A stretch of 64,000 nucleotides of DNA from Microbulbifer variabilis ATCC 700307 (GCF_000380565.1 NZ_AQYJ01000027.1:124001-188000); one strand, 5' to 3'; positions 26,959-36,803 are shown, counted from the stretch's first letter. Program-made: numbers and translations. Notes: generated by a model not told the origin, from the sequence alone.

Positions 26959-27936
26959 CTAGCCCCCCAGCATTGCCAGGTTGCGGGTAGCGCCGGTAAA
27001 ACCTTCGTGCAGCTGGTGGCCTGCAGTCTTATCGACAATCAACTCACGGATATGAGCTGCCAGCGCCTCGCTATCGCCATCGGCGATGATTTCTCGCATA
27101 TCAAAGCCCTGGTCGGCGAACAGGCACAGGTGCAACTTGCCCTGGGCCGATACCCGCAGGCGGTTGCAGCTTGCACAGAAGTCTTTGCCGTAAGGGGTAA
27201 TCAGGCCGATACGGCCGGCGTAATCCGGGTGGAAGTACTCCCGCGCCGGGCCCGCATCGCGGGTGCGGATAACCTGCTCCCAGCCTTCCCGCAGCAACAG
27301 GGTTTCTATATCGCCGCCGGAGACATGGTTGCTGGCGAAGAACTCGCGGTTATCGCCGGTACGCATTAATTCAATAAAGCGCAGGGTCACCGGAGTCTCG
27401 CGAATCCAGGCGAGGAAATTATCCAGCTCGGCCAGGTTGTACTGGCGCATCAGCACTGCGTTGACCTTGGTATCGATACCCAAGGCCAGGGCGCGATCCA
27501 GGCCGGCTAAGGCTTTATCCAGGCGATTGTGCCCGGTGATATGGTGGAATTGAGCCGGGTCGAGGCTGTCGATACTGACATTCACCTGATCCAGGCCGGC
27601 GCGGTGCCAGTCGTCAATCTGACTGGGCAGGCGGTAACCGTTGGTGGTGATGGCCAAGCGGCGAATCTTATCGCTAGCGCGCACGGCTTCGAGCAGTGGC
27701 ACCAGGTCTTTGCGCAGGGAGGGCTCCCCGCCGGTAAGGCGTACCTTTTCCGTACCCAGGGAAGCGAAAGCGCGCACCAATGTGCCCACCTCAGCCACTG
27801 AGAGAGGATTTTCCCCTTCCAGGGAACGTCCGCAACCGATGCCCTCGGGCAGGCAATAGTTGCAGCGGTAGTTGCAGATGTCCGTCACGGACAGGCGCAG
27901 GTAATAAAACCTACGGCCAAAATTGTCTTGTAACAT
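26959..27936 (-). CDS. moaA: GTP 3',8-cyclase MoaA (radical SAM)
   Basis: 325 aa from the ATG at 27936 (MLQDNFGRRFYYLRLSVTD). The radical-SAM cluster is CNYRCNYC (near residues 21-28), followed by VRLTGGEPSLRKDL. The C-terminal second cluster is formed by CASCNRLRVSAQGKLHLCLF. MoaA ends GATRNLAMLGG, matching the GG-like C-terminus that binds 5'-dA in the family. It turns GTP to 3',8-cH2GTP with MoaC. First gene of a nine-gene Moco/molybdate operon. The leader before it is strongly structured. Confidence 0.96.
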   Translation of the reverse strand: MLQDNFGRRFYYLRLSVTDICNYRCNYCLPEGIGCGRSLEGENPLSVAEVGTLVRAFASLGTEKVRLTGGEPSLRKDLVPLLEAVRASDKIRRLAITTNGYRLPSQIDDWHRAGLDQVNVSIDSLDPAQFHHITGHNRLDKALAGLDRALALGIDTKVNAVLMRQYNLAELDNFLAWIRETPVTLRFIELMRTGDNREFFASNHVSGGDIETLLLREGWEQVIRTRDAGPAREYFHPDYAGRIGLITPYGKDFCASCNRLRVSAQGKLHLCLFADQGFDMREIIADGDSEALAAHIRELIVDKTAGHQLHEGFTGATRNLAMLGG

Positions 27937-28030
27937 TAAACGCCTTTCCAATGTCGGGAGGCCGCGCAGTTTCCCGCTAGACCCTGGTGGCCGGTACGGC
28001 CACGGTCCCGGCACCTTGCAGCGACAATAA
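27937..28030 (-). promoter_or_regulatory. Candidate Moco riboswitch or structured leader of moaA
   Basis: The 90-nt leader is much GC-richer than the DNA beyond it and folds readily: the minus strand contains GTGGCCG-TAC-CGGCCAC (7-bp stem with 3-nt loop), a GCGGGAAACTGCGC hairpin and CCTCCCGACA followed by GGAAAGGCG just before the start codon. Position before moaA and the two-hairpin layout fit the Moco RNA motif, but I have not aligned it to the covariance model. Confidence 0.45.
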
Positions 28031-28118
28031 AAATCAGCGCTGTTTAGGTAGCGGGACTCGGTGTTTAAACTGATGTCAGTGTATCAAGCTGGTTAATTTA
28101 TGCTTGGGGCAAAGGTGG

Positions 28119-28136
28119 TACTCCTTAGGTACTCAC
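28119..28136. promoter_or_regulatory. Two direct NarL-type heptamers upstream of the moa operon
   Basis: TACTCCT at 28119-28125 matches the consensus exactly and TACTCAC at 28130-28136 at six of seven positions; their starts are 11 bp apart, about one helical turn. They lie upstream of the moaA leader. The 28031-28293 gap has no gene. Confidence 0.35.
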
Positions 28137-28248
28137 AGTGATGCCAACCGTTAAGGGAAATAACATCACAAAATGGAAATTCAGTGGGCAGAATTACTAA
28201 AAACCGAAAAATTCCTCTACAGAAATTGATCGGTTTTTACAGGGAAAA

Positions 28249-28266
28249 CCCCGGCCGGAGCCGGGG
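28249..28266 (-). terminator. Terminator of the porin gene
   Basis: CCCCGGC and GCCGGGG (7 bp) with a 4-nt loop, followed on the minus strand by TTTT. It lies 28 bp beyond the stop of the porin gene. Confidence 0.8.
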
Positions 28267-28293
28267 GCCTCGCTATGGAGCTGCTTTATTTAA

Positions 28294-29517
28294 TTAGAAA
28301 TTGGCGGTCACCATTAACCAGAACTTGTCGGTATCCACCTTGTGGTCGTCAGCCTGATAAGAGGCGTATTTCACCAGTGCAGAAATTTCCTCTGTCAGCT
28401 TGCGCCCGTAGCTGATATTCCACTCATGGCCATAATTTGCGGAACCTTCATTCGCATCAAAATTGTGATAGGCCATATTCAAGTTACCGCCGGCTATTTT
28501 CATAGCGCCGCTGATGTACATATCCTCTATGCCATCACCGGGGGTTGTCAGGAACTGGTCGGTGTAGCCCTGGAATTTATGCAGGGTAGCCAGAGGCGTT
28601 CTGAAACCGACACCATTATCGGAACCCAATACTTCATAACCGAGTTTCGCAGTGACCGGGCCCAGGTCGGTACCCACTTCTGCCAGGTAGTAGTCCGCAC
28701 TGTAATCGAAGGTGTTATCTCCAATATCGTTCTGGCGTGCATAACTCAGATTGGCTTTTACAGGGCCGAAATTCCCTTTGTAGTCCACCCCATAAGTGCG
28801 GCTGGCATTTTCAACGAAATTCTCTAAATCCAGGTTGTAAACGAAACCGCTGACTTTGTGGTTTTCAGCCACCGGGTAGCTGGCATGGAATAGCTGGATA
28901 TTGCCTTCAAATTCAGCACCGGCGCTATCTTCACCAAAAATCCGGTTTACGTTGTACACATAGCTGTAGTCCAACTGCAGACTGTCAGCGCTACCATACT
29001 GATAACGTACGCCGTCGTAAGTCTGCTCGTTCTGCCTCCAGCCAACACCACCGACAAAACGCTGGCCATCCAGGTTAATACGCTGACGACCGGCAGTGAC
29101 TACGGAATTTTCACCGTTATAGCGGATATAGGCCTGGTTAACCTCGGTACCATCTGGATCAGCCACAACCGGGTAATTGGTTTTACCATTGACGGTAGAG
29201 TTGTAATTATCGTTGCCGACTGAAGTAACATCGTCCATCTCTAGGAAACCGCTGAAGCCGCGGTAGCTGCCGCTGCGCCAGTTGAGGCGGGTTCTCAAAG
29301 TGGACGCGGTTGCGTCTCCATTAATACCATCCTGGTCATAATCTTCCTGGTCGACGATCTCCACGCGATAGCGCAGATTCAACCCGACCTCACCGGATTT
29401 TAGCGCGTCGACAAGAGTGGCATTTTCACCATCCTGCGCAGCGGCCTGCAATGCGACAGTGCTGCAGGCACCCAACAGTAAAGCACCGAATATTTTGGGG
29501 AATCTGGAAATGGTCAT
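28294..29517 (-). CDS. Outer-membrane porin (alginate-export/AlgE-like family)
   Basis: 407 aa from the ATG at 29517, preceded by AAGGAAAA; the extension to 29556 is discarded. A signal peptide (about 1-27) leads to a repeated amphipathic beta pattern ending in VTANF, the terminal Phe of outer-membrane barrels. Blocks GLNLRYRVEIVDQEDYD, TRLNWRSG and GRQRINLDGQRFVGGVGWRQNEQTYDGVRY are typical of the alginate_exp family. It is directly after a NarK gene on the same strand and before moaA, so it is probably a nitrate-route porin rather than an alginate exporter; that is an inference from context. Confidence 0.82.
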   Translation of the reverse strand: MTISRFPKIFGALLLGACSTVALQAAAQDGENATLVDALKSGEVGLNLRYRVEIVDQEDYDQDGINGDATASTLRTRLNWRSGSYRGFSGFLEMDDVTSVGNDNYNSTVNGKTNYPVVADPDGTEVNQAYIRYNGENSVVTAGRQRINLDGQRFVGGVGWRQNEQTYDGVRYQYGSADSLQLDYSYVYNVNRIFGEDSAGAEFEGNIQLFHASYPVAENHKVSGFVYNLDLENFVENASRTYGVDYKGNFGPVKANLSYARQNDIGDNTFDYSADYYLAEVGTDLGPVTAKLGYEVLGSDNGVGFRTPLATLHKFQGYTDQFLTTPGDGIEDMYISGAMKIAGGNLNMAYHNFDANEGSANYGHEWNISYGRKLTEEISALVKYASYQADDHKVDTDKFWLMVTANF

Positions 29518-29659
29518 TACGCTTTTCCTTTGCAACAACGGAGTGAACAGTGACAAATTACAATTTTTCAGACGTGGTTGAAACCACAGTTTTTTTCAAC
29601 AGAAAAAATCATTACCCCCTACCTTCTACGCACACATAATTCCATTTTGGTAGTGGGTA

Positions 29660-30961
29660 CTACCTATCTGGCAAAGCCGCAGAGTTACTCGCATCCTCAT
29701 GCAAAAAATTATTTTGCCGAGCGAAAGCCAAACGCTGTTGATGATGCTCTCTCTGGATTGCCAGGTACATTACCAACATACAAACTGCCAGCACACCATA
29801 GAGCAACATAAACGCAGCACTGTGAATACCCACTAAATCCTGTGCGATACCAAACAGCACTGGCAGGGTAAAACCACCCAGCGCACCGATTGTGGCTACA
29901 GTGCCACCGACACTGCCCATATGTGCCGGAAAATTATCGTGTAGCGCCTTGTATACCGAGGCGCGACCAAACCCCTGGGCAATGCCAATCACCAGCAACA
30001 ACAAGGTAAACAACTCAATGCCCACCTCGATATTTAGATGCACATCCCGTTCCACCCCATGAATCGTCATACTGGTTGGGGGGTAACTGAGGAAAAAAAG
30101 GCATACCAGACAAGTCCAGAAAACACTCCAATTCACCGTGCGCGCACCATAGCGATCTGCAAACCAGCCACCCAGGGCACGCAGTGAACTGGACAGGGCC
30201 ACAAACAGCAGTGTCAGAGCCATCGCCACCTGTGTACTCACTTCGTACACCGCCAGGTAGTAATTCGGCAGCCACAGTAAAAGTGCGAGAAAGCTGCCGA
30301 AGACAAAATAGTAATAGAGCCCATAGCGCCATACCTTGATCTGCATCAGTGGTCTTAGGTGATTGTGAATATCCACCTTGCTGCGGCTGCGCATATAGCG
30401 GGTTTCTTCAGGTGCACAAAATTCGAATAGCACCATCATGATCACTATACCAATACCGTAAATCGGCCCGATCCATTCACGCCCCAGCCAATTTTGGATC
30501 GCTGGCGCCAGGGCCAGGGTGATGGCTGCCCCAGCATTGCCTGCACCAAAAATGCCCATTGCCGTGCCCTGCTGCCTCCTTTCGAACCATGGGTTGATAT
30601 AGCGAATACCCAACACGAAGGAGACTCCGGAAATCCCCAACCACAAACCGGCCAGGAGGTGCGCACCGTAACTCTCGATATAGGGCAAGAGTAAAAGTAC
30701 CGGCAGCAGTAATAGCATTTGCAAGAGGATGAGTTTTTTTGCAGAGAAATATTCCACCAACAACCCGGCGGGAAAACGCAGTAGCGCACCGCTTAAGATC
30801 GGCGCGGCCAGCAAGATGCCGTATTCTGTAGCTGAGAGATCCAGCTGCTCGCCGATTTCCACTCCGAGCACTGCATAGAGTGTCCAAACAGAAAAGTTTG
30901 CGGCAAACATGGCCGAGGCAAATATCAGCGCACGTCCGGCGAGTTGCTGTGTATATTGCAC
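29660..30961 (-). CDS. NarK family nitrate/nitrite transporter (MFS, type I-like)
   Basis: 433 aa, about twelve membrane segments. It has GALLRFPAGLLVEYF with the pore Arg, GISGVSFVLGIRYINPWF and MGIFGAGNAGAA in the first half, then LRALGGWFADRYGART and IAQGFGRASVYKALHDNFPAH in the second. This set is the NNP (nitrate-nitrite porter) family, NarK1-like, thought to be proton/nitrate symport. It diverges from the nasA-type gene at 31381 and precedes the porin. Three NNP transporters in one 15-kb stretch imply distinct uptake and export roles. Confidence 0.9.
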   Translation of the reverse strand: MQYTQQLAGRALIFASAMFAANFSVWTLYAVLGVEIGEQLDLSATEYGILLAAPILSGALLRFPAGLLVEYFSAKKLILLQMLLLLPVLLLLPYIESYGAHLLAGLWLGISGVSFVLGIRYINPWFERRQQGTAMGIFGAGNAGAAITLALAPAIQNWLGREWIGPIYGIGIVIMMVLFEFCAPEETRYMRSRSKVDIHNHLRPLMQIKVWRYGLYYYFVFGSFLALLLWLPNYYLAVYEVSTQVAMALTLLFVALSSSLRALGGWFADRYGARTVNWSVFWTCLVCLFFLSYPPTSMTIHGVERDVHLNIEVGIELFTLLLLVIGIAQGFGRASVYKALHDNFPAHMGSVGGTVATIGALGGFTLPVLFGIAQDLVGIHSAAFMLLYGVLAVCMLVMYLAIQREHHQQRLAFARQNNFLHEDASNSAALPDR

Positions 30962-31178
30962 GGCAGTTTTCTCCCAATTTTTTCAATTTTTCGGAAAATA
31001 TATTTGGCCATCACGCCGATACCCCGAACGGTAGTTACTCCCTTCACAGACAGAAGCAGTAAAAATACAGTAACGTTTGCATGATTGTTCGAAGCCACCT
31101 GCTTGCAAGATGCACAAAAACCCTAAGGCCGACAATTACTCCCAAAAACCTTTCGGTGATAAGACAATTTTTCGCTAC

Positions 31179-31291
31179 TACTCACCATGGGGTAGTTAGC
31201 AAGATATTCACGATGCTCGCCACTCCACAGGACTAATCCAAAGGGGTTACTCCATACTATTCGGATATCAGCCCCTATCCTGACTACCCCT
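31179..31291. promoter_or_regulatory. NarL/NarP-type sites in the narK/nasA divergent promoter region
   Basis: TACTCAC-CA-TGGGGTA at 31179-31194 has the 7-2-7 layout with one mismatch in each arm at symmetrical positions. TACCCCT at 31285-31291 is an exact heptamer. The gap 30962-31380 (419 bp) has no gene and must hold both promoters. Confidence 0.5.
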
Positions 31292-31380
31292 TTTGCGCGC
31301 TTTTCCTGTAGCGCTGCTCAAATACTATCGGCCATGACCCTATCCACCTCTAAATTTCTGAGAAGCCGGAGAAAATAGTC

Positions 31381-32856
31381 ATGAGTCAATCCAGCGGCCT
31401 CAATTTATTTAATTGGGGCGATCCCAAAATAAAGACGCTGCACGTTACCTGGTTTGCGTTTTTCCTGACTTTCGTGGTGTGGTTCTCCCACGCTCCGCTG
31501 ATGGTCTTTATCAAGGAAGCGTTCGACCTCACCAGCCAGCAAGTAAAAGCCCTGTTAATCCTCAATGTGGCACTCACCATCCCCGCTCGTATCATTATCG
31601 GTATGCTGGTGGATAAATTGGGGCCGCGCCTGGTGTACAGCGGGCTGCTGATGACCTCATCTTTAATCTGTTTGGGCTTCGCCACGGCAGACAGTTATGA
31701 ATCCCTGGCCCTGTTCCGCTTCCTGCTGGGATTTGTGGGTGCCGGCTTTGTAATTGGTATCCGCATGGTCGGTGAATGGTTCCCAGCCAAACAAGTTGGC
31801 CTGGCAGAAGGTGTTTACGGCGGCTGGGGGAATTTCGGTTCTGCTGCCGGTGCCATGACCCTACCCACCATCGCCCTGCTGTTCGGCGGTGAAGACGGCT
31901 GGCGCTATGCCCTGGGCCTCACCGGCATCATCGCCGGCCTGTACGGCATCATCTACTACCGCGTTGCCCGCAACACCCCTAAAGGCTCCACTTACTTCAA
32001 GCCGAAGAAAAGCGGCGGCCTGGAAGTGACCAGCAAGCGGGATTTCTACTTCTACCTGCTGATGAATGTGCCCATGTACCTGGCACTGGCAGCGCTGGCT
32101 TACAAACTGTCTCCCAGCGGCGTAGCCCTGCTGAGCCAGAATGCCACTTACGCAATGTGGGGACTGCTGGTAGCCCTATTCGCCTTTCAGACCCGCATGA
32201 TCTGGAATGTAAACAAAGACCACCTGCGCGAAGGTGTGCCCGAGCTGGAGAAATACAACTTCAAGCAGGTAGCCATCCTCGACCTGGCCTACTTCGTCAC
32301 CTTCGGCTCAGAGCTTGCCGTGGTTTCTATGCTGCCCCTGTTCTTCCTGGAAACCTTTGAAGGATTGAGCCCGGTGAAGGCCGGCCTGCTCGCCTCTGGC
32401 TTCGCCTTTATGAACCTGGTGGCTCGCCCAACCGGTGGATACTTCTCTGACAAACTGGGACGCCGCCGCAGCCTGATGTTCCTGATCGGCGGCCTGGCAG
32501 TGGGTTACTTTGTACTGAGCCAGATCAACGGCGGCTGGTGGATACCCGCTGCGGTAGTTGCCACCATGTGCTGCTCTTTCTTCGTGCAGGCCGGTGAGGG
32601 TGCCGTATTCGCCGTCGTACCCCTGGTGAAGCGTCGCATGACCGGGCAGATCGCCGGTATGGCCGGAGCCTACGGCAACGTGGGTGCGGTTACTTTCCTT
32701 ACCGCCCTGTCCTATGTCAGCTACAGCCAGTTCTTCCTGATTATCTGCGGCGCAGCAGCGGTGATCTTCTTCGCCTGCCTGTTCCTGGAGGAGCCCAAAG
32801 GCAATATCGCCGAAGTGCTACCGGATGGCACGGTGCAGCTGATCAGCGTGGAGTGA
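31381..32856 (+). CDS. nasA: NasA-type nitrate/nitrite MFS transporter
   Basis: 491 aa of the NNP family. Motifs [34 protein letters not shown] with the pore Arg, [34 protein letters not shown] and [33 protein letters not shown] are seen. Sequence and context fit the assimilatory NasA branch: it is followed by a PP2C/kinase fusion, a pair known beside nirBD in pseudomonads. Here nirBD is not present; the AT-rich island starts right after the kinase gene. Confidence 0.88.
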   Translation: MSQSSGLNLFNWGDPKIKTLHVTWFAFFLTFVVWFSHAPLMVFIKEAFDLTSQQVKALLILNVALTIPARIIIGMLVDKLGPRLVYSGLLMTSSLICLGFATADSYESLALFRFLLGFVGAGFVIGIRMVGEWFPAKQVGLAEGVYGGWGNFGSAAGAMTLPTIALLFGGEDGWRYALGLTGIIAGLYGIIYYRVARNTPKGSTYFKPKKSGGLEVTSKRDFYFYLLMNVPMYLALAALAYKLSPSGVALLSQNATYAMWGLLVALFAFQTRMIWNVNKDHLREGVPELEKYNFKQVAILDLAYFVTFGSELAVVSMLPLFFLETFEGLSPVKAGLLASGFAFMNLVARPTGGYFSDKLGRRRSLMFLIGGLAVGYFVLSQINGGWWIPAAVVATMCCSFFVQAGEGAVFAVVPLVKRRMTGQIAGMAGAYGNVGAVTFLTALSYVSYSQFFLIICGAAAVIFFACLFLEEPKGNIAEVLPDGTVQLISVE

Positions 32857-32957
32857 TCGGAAAGCAGTTATCAAGCAACAAACGCAAAGGAGGGCCAATG
32901 GCCCTTCTTTGTTTTTCGCCGTTGGTCTGAGGGGACGAAAAGAGAGTGGAGAGAGCT

Positions 32958-34730
32958 GTGAGCGAAACCAATTCCGGGGTGCAAACAGAAACCGAGGCAA
33001 ACCCCGAAGCCCAGACACCGCGATTGAGCCATGGCCTCTGCACCAGTGCCGGCATCAAACCGCAGAACGAAGACGCGGCAATCTATCACTGGCCAGCCAG
33101 CCCGCACTTACAGGAATACCTGGGCGCAGTCGCCGCACTGGCCGATGGAGTCAGCTCTGCCGAAGCCGGTGCCCAAGCCAGCCAAACCGCCACCGAACAG
33201 TTTGTGCGGGACTATTACAAGGTGCCGGATACCTGGTCTGTCGCCCACGCCGGACAGAAAATCCTCGCCTCCATTAACAGCAAGCTATACCGCAAGAGCC
33301 ATGACTTTCCCCAACAGGAAAAGGGCTTCCTCTGCACCTTCTCTGCCCTGATTTTTAAATCCCGCACTGCCCATTATTTTCATATCGGTGACAGCCGTAT
33401 CTATCACCTGCGCGGTGACAACCTCAAATGCCTCACCCGGGACCACAACATCACCCTGGCCCACCGCCAACAGATGCTATCCCGCGCGCTGGGAATGGAT
33501 ACCGGCCTGCAAGTGGATTACGGCCAGCTCAGCCTGGCTAAGGACGATGTGCTGCTGATTACCAGCGACGGGGTGCACGACTTTATCAAACAGGATTTGC
33601 TGCGCGAGCTGCTGGCAGATACCCAACTAAGTGAACAGGAAACAGCGGAAACCCTGGTGCGCCTCGCCGAGGAAAACGGCAGTGACGATAACCTCTCCGC
33701 ATTAGTGGTAAAGGTAAAAGCATTGCCACAAACCACCCTGGACGACTACAGCCGCCAGCTTACCCGCCTGCCCTTCCCGCCAGAGTTGGAACCGGGCATG
33801 GTATTGGATGGTTACCAGGTAGAGCGGGAGCTGTTCTCCTCCCAGCGCAGCCAGTTGTACCTGGTGCGCGACAGTGCCACCGGCGAAATCCTGGTAATGA
33901 AAACCCCCTCGGTAAATTACGAAGACGATATCCACTATATCGACCGCTTTATTCAGGAGGAATGGATAGGCCTGCGTATTCGCAGCCCCCAGGTAGTGCG
34001 CCTGCACCGCCAGACCCGCCCGCGCACCGCGCTCTACTACTTGATGGAGTATGTGCAGGGCAGCACCCTGGAGCAGTGGATCACCCACAACCGCTTTCCT
34101 AAACCCGCAGAGGCGTTTCGTATCCTTAAGGAAATTGCCACCGGGCTACAAGCCTTCCACGATCAGGAAACCATTCACCAGGATTTGCGCCCCGCCAATA
34201 TCATGATCGACGGCGACGGGCGGGTAAAAATTATCGATTTCGGCTCAGTTTATGTAGCCGGCAGTGCCGAGATTTTTCGTCCCCTGGAGCACCCGGAAGC
34301 GCTAGGCACCGCCAGCTACTCCGACCCTCACTATATCCTCGGGCACAACAGCGGTATTCGCGGCGATATCTATGCCCTCGCCACTATTGCCTACGAAATG
34401 TTTACCGGCGAACTGCCCTACGGCGAGGAAATAGAAAACTGCCGCTCCCACGCTGATTTCGAACGCCTGCGCTACCGCACCGCCAGCCAGTTTAATCCCG
34501 TAGTCCCCATCTGGTTCGACCGCGCCCTGGAGCGCGGATGCAGTATCGACCTGGAACAGCGCTACTCCACCCTAACGGAATTTATGCGCGACCTCGCCAA
34601 TCCGAACCCGGATTACCTAAGAGAAGATCCTACTGAAAAAGGGGATGCCTCCCTTTTCTGGAAGATTCTTTGTGGAATTTGGGTAGCTACTTTGTTGGCG
34701 GTGGCGGCGTTGTTTTCGTCTAGTGCTTGA
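32958..34730 (+). CDS. PP2C phosphatase / Ser-Thr protein kinase fusion with C-terminal membrane anchor
   Basis: 590 aa from GTG 32958 (GTG 32946 is also possible; both follow GA-rich sequence). N-terminal PP2C-type domain (about 25-255): AALADGVSSAEAG, HIGDSRIYHLRGD, DDVLLITSDGVHDF and GSDDNLSALV carry the metal Asp residues. A kinase domain follows (about 280-550): GEILVMKTPS with the ATP Lys, EYVQGSTLEQWI hinge, HQDLRPANIM catalytic loop and IIDFGS. A single hydrophobic segment ends the protein. It lies 101 bp after nasA. Opposing activities in one chain suggest a regulatory switch; its target is unknown. Confidence 0.9.
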   Translation: MSETNSGVQTETEANPEAQTPRLSHGLCTSAGIKPQNEDAAIYHWPASPHLQEYLGAVAALADGVSSAEAGAQASQTATEQFVRDYYKVPDTWSVAHAGQKILASINSKLYRKSHDFPQQEKGFLCTFSALIFKSRTAHYFHIGDSRIYHLRGDNLKCLTRDHNITLAHRQQMLSRALGMDTGLQVDYGQLSLAKDDVLLITSDGVHDFIKQDLLRELLADTQLSEQETAETLVRLAEENGSDDNLSALVVKVKALPQTTLDDYSRQLTRLPFPPELEPGMVLDGYQVERELFSSQRSQLYLVRDSATGEILVMKTPSVNYEDDIHYIDRFIQEEWIGLRIRSPQVVRLHRQTRPRTALYYLMEYVQGSTLEQWITHNRFPKPAEAFRILKEIATGLQAFHDQETIHQDLRPANIMIDGDGRVKIIDFGSVYVAGSAEIFRPLEHPEALGTASYSDPHYILGHNSGIRGDIYALATIAYEMFTGELPYGEEIENCRSHADFERLRYRTASQFNPVVPIWFDRALERGCSIDLEQRYSTLTEFMRDLANPNPDYLREDPTEKGDASLFWKILCGIWVATLLAVAALFSSSA

Positions 34731-35156
34731 GGCTAGGCACGGCCAATACAATAATGTCCATTTGGAAACTTGCTAGCCCAAAATATATAAAGCTCTCCAA
34801 CCGAACAAATTATTTTAGCAAACACCCACTACATGTTTTTCCTTTATAGCTTAGAGATTTATAACAAAACTTGACTTTCCTGTATTTCTAAATCCAAATA
34901 TCAAGAATAGCTTTATACATTTACGGCAGTACATACGATAAGTTACTAAATTTTATTGGCCAATAACTTTAATCAAAATAAATAAGTTAGCTACATTTAA
35001 AATAGATACTTATATCATCTGAAAATTTGCTACAACAATGTTTATGACTCGATTTAATAATTTACTTTCGCTGCGGTGATTTCTTACTCTTAATGATATG
35101 ATACAAGCATATTTCTACATATGCGATCAAGCACCTCATAAAACAGGGAAAGTTCA
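34731..35156 (+). other. AT-rich non-coding gap at the left edge of the accessory island
   Basis: 426 bp with a sharp drop in GC compared with the kinase gene. I see no open frame of note, no integrase, no tRNA and no clear direct repeat. It should carry the promoter of the OLD gene; AT-tracts such as TTGGCCAATAACTTTAATCA occur but no decisive -35/-10 pair can be assigned. Confidence 0.5.
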
Positions 35157-36803
35157 ATGAAATTAGCTGCGTTACTTGTTTCAAATTTCAAAGGAATAAA
35201 TGAAGAAATCAAAATACTAATTGATAACATAGTTGTTTTGATTGGACCTAATAATAGCTGCAAGTCAACAATCCTAGATGCCTATGAAGCCTATGTATCT
35301 ATGGGATCTTCTTTAACACTTGATCATTTTCATAATAGAAATCCAAACAATATTATTAAGATCACAGGTATTTTTACAGATATAACCGATGCTGACATTG
35401 ATTCAATCGGTCAAGAGTGGGTTTTAGAAAACGATCCTGGTTTTGGTCGTTGTGCAAAATTCCAGATTAGGTGGTCAACTCCTGATGAAAAAGGAGTTAA
35501 GCATAGCTTTAGTAATCAAACTAACGACTGGAAAGAAGGCGGTGCAGGGGGATGGAATACTATTCTCCAAAGTAGATTGCCAACGCCAATAAGAGTCAAT
35601 CCAAATGATGGATATGAGGCTTTAGAGAAAGTCGTGAAAGACCTAGCTTCCAAAAATGCTGCAAGGAAGTTGAAAGACGATAAAAGTAAGCTTACTGGAA
35701 TTATCACGGAAATTAATAAACTAGCAAAAGAAGTAGAGGCTGAGATTTCTTCTGAAATCAACCCGATCAACAGCAAAATCGAAGAGGAACTGAGAAAACT
35801 ATTTGCAGGTGTAAATGTTGACTTTGAGACCGGCGTCGGAAAATTCAAAGCCGAAGATGCAATAAAAGATGGAAGTAAATTCTACATAAAAGCAAATGGA
35901 AGATCTTCTTCTCTGGAACACCAGGGAAGAGGTATCCAAAGAGCATTTTTATGGTCTGCGATAAGTGCACTATGTAGCGAAGGTAAGTTTAAAAAAGGAA
36001 GCAAAGTTGTAGATGATCAAGCTCCAAAAGTGTTGCTTCTTGATGAACCTGAAATCAATATGCACCCATCAATTATCCGAGCTGCTAGAAAAGCAATTTG
36101 TGCACTTGCTGAGGTTGATGGATGGCAAATAATATGTACAACACACTCACCCATATTTATTGATTTGACTCAAGATCATACCACTCTCATAAGAGTATCA
36201 GACACCTCCACTGGAATTTATTATTTTCAAACTGACAAAGCAAACTTCACCGATGAGGAAAAAGACAATCTAAAAATGCTTAATAAGTGCTGCCCAACTG
36301 TAAATGAGTTTTTCTTTTATGAAAATTCAATATTGGTTGAGGGGGATACCGAATACTTAGCATATCAATATCTCATAGAAAGTGAATCACTGGAGAATTC
36401 TTATTGCGTAATAAATTGCAGAGGAAAAGCAAATATACCTACATTCATAAAAATATTTGACCAGTTTGCCGCTTCTGCAATCGCCATTCATGACTTAGAT
36501 GCCAAGTATAAAGCTGATGGTTCAAATAATGGAATGTGGACAATTAATCACAATATAAGAAAAGCAGCCAATTTGACTTCTGGCAGAGTAAAGACGGTTA
36601 TGCACAAACCAGATTTTGAAGGGTTTTACCTAGATGAGAACCCATCAAAAGATAAGCCTTACAATTTATTTAGCCATCTAAGAAGTGATGATTTCCACAC
36701 AAATCCAAAATATGACTCACTACGCAGCTCATTAAGTTCAATTATTGATGGAACTCACCCTGGCTTGTATGAAACAACAGATGATATTGAAGAACAGGCT
36801 TAA
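35157..36803 (+). CDS. OLD-family ATP-dependent endonuclease (AAA ATPase plus TOPRIM)
   Basis: 548 aa. An SMC/ABC-like ATPase: Walker A GPNNSCKST at residues 30-38, a helical insertion (about 155-230), SSLEHQGRGIQRAFLWSAI as the signature-like region, Walker B VLLLDEPEINMHPS and the H-loop TTHSPIF. The C-terminal TOPRIM part has ILVEGDTEYLAYQYL (Glu) and IAIHDLDAKY (DxD-type acids). Class 1-like OLD and GajA proteins share this layout and act as nucleases in phage defence. The Walker A has Cys where Gly is usual. It has no GajB helicase next to it. First gene of the AT-rich island. Confidence 0.88.
   Translation: MKLAALLVSNFKGINEEIKILIDNIVVLIGPNNSCKSTILDAYEAYVSMGSSLTLDHFHNRNPNNIIKITGIFTDITDADIDSIGQEWVLENDPGFGRCAKFQIRWSTPDEKGVKHSFSNQTNDWKEGGAGGWNTILQSRLPTPIRVNPNDGYEALEKVVKDLASKNAARKLKDDKSKLTGIITEINKLAKEVEAEISSEINPINSKIEEELRKLFAGVNVDFETGVGKFKAEDAIKDGSKFYIKANGRSSSLEHQGRGIQRAFLWSAISALCSEGKFKKGSKVVDDQAPKVLLLDEPEINMHPSIIRAARKAICALAEVDGWQIICTTHSPIFIDLTQDHTTLIRVSDTSTGIYYFQTDKANFTDEEKDNLKMLNKCCPTVNEFFFYENSILVEGDTEYLAYQYLIESESLENSYCVINCRGKANIPTFIKIFDQFAASAIAIHDLDAKYKADGSNNGMWTINHNIRKAANLTSGRVKTVMHKPDFEGFYLDENPSKDKPYNLFSHLRSDDFHTNPKYDSLRSSLSSIIDGTHPGLYETTDDIEEQA

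Noticed and set aside
26355..27038. Longer mobA start at 27038
   Set aside because: The extra residues lie in the moaA coding sequence and do not resemble MobA; the ATG at 26954 fits the family.
29651..29670. NarL site at the end of the second narK gene (TGGGTACTACCTAT)
   Set aside because: One heptamer matches but the arms do not have 7-2-7 spacing and it lies in the end of a coding sequence.
34731..35156. Integron integrase or attI at the left edge of the island
   Set aside because: No tyrosine recombinase frame or attI-like sequence in this gap or elsewhere in the window.
35157..36803. Gabija system (GajA)
   Set aside because: No GajB UvrD-like helicase follows; the only such helicase, rep at 11303-13336, is housekeeping and far away.
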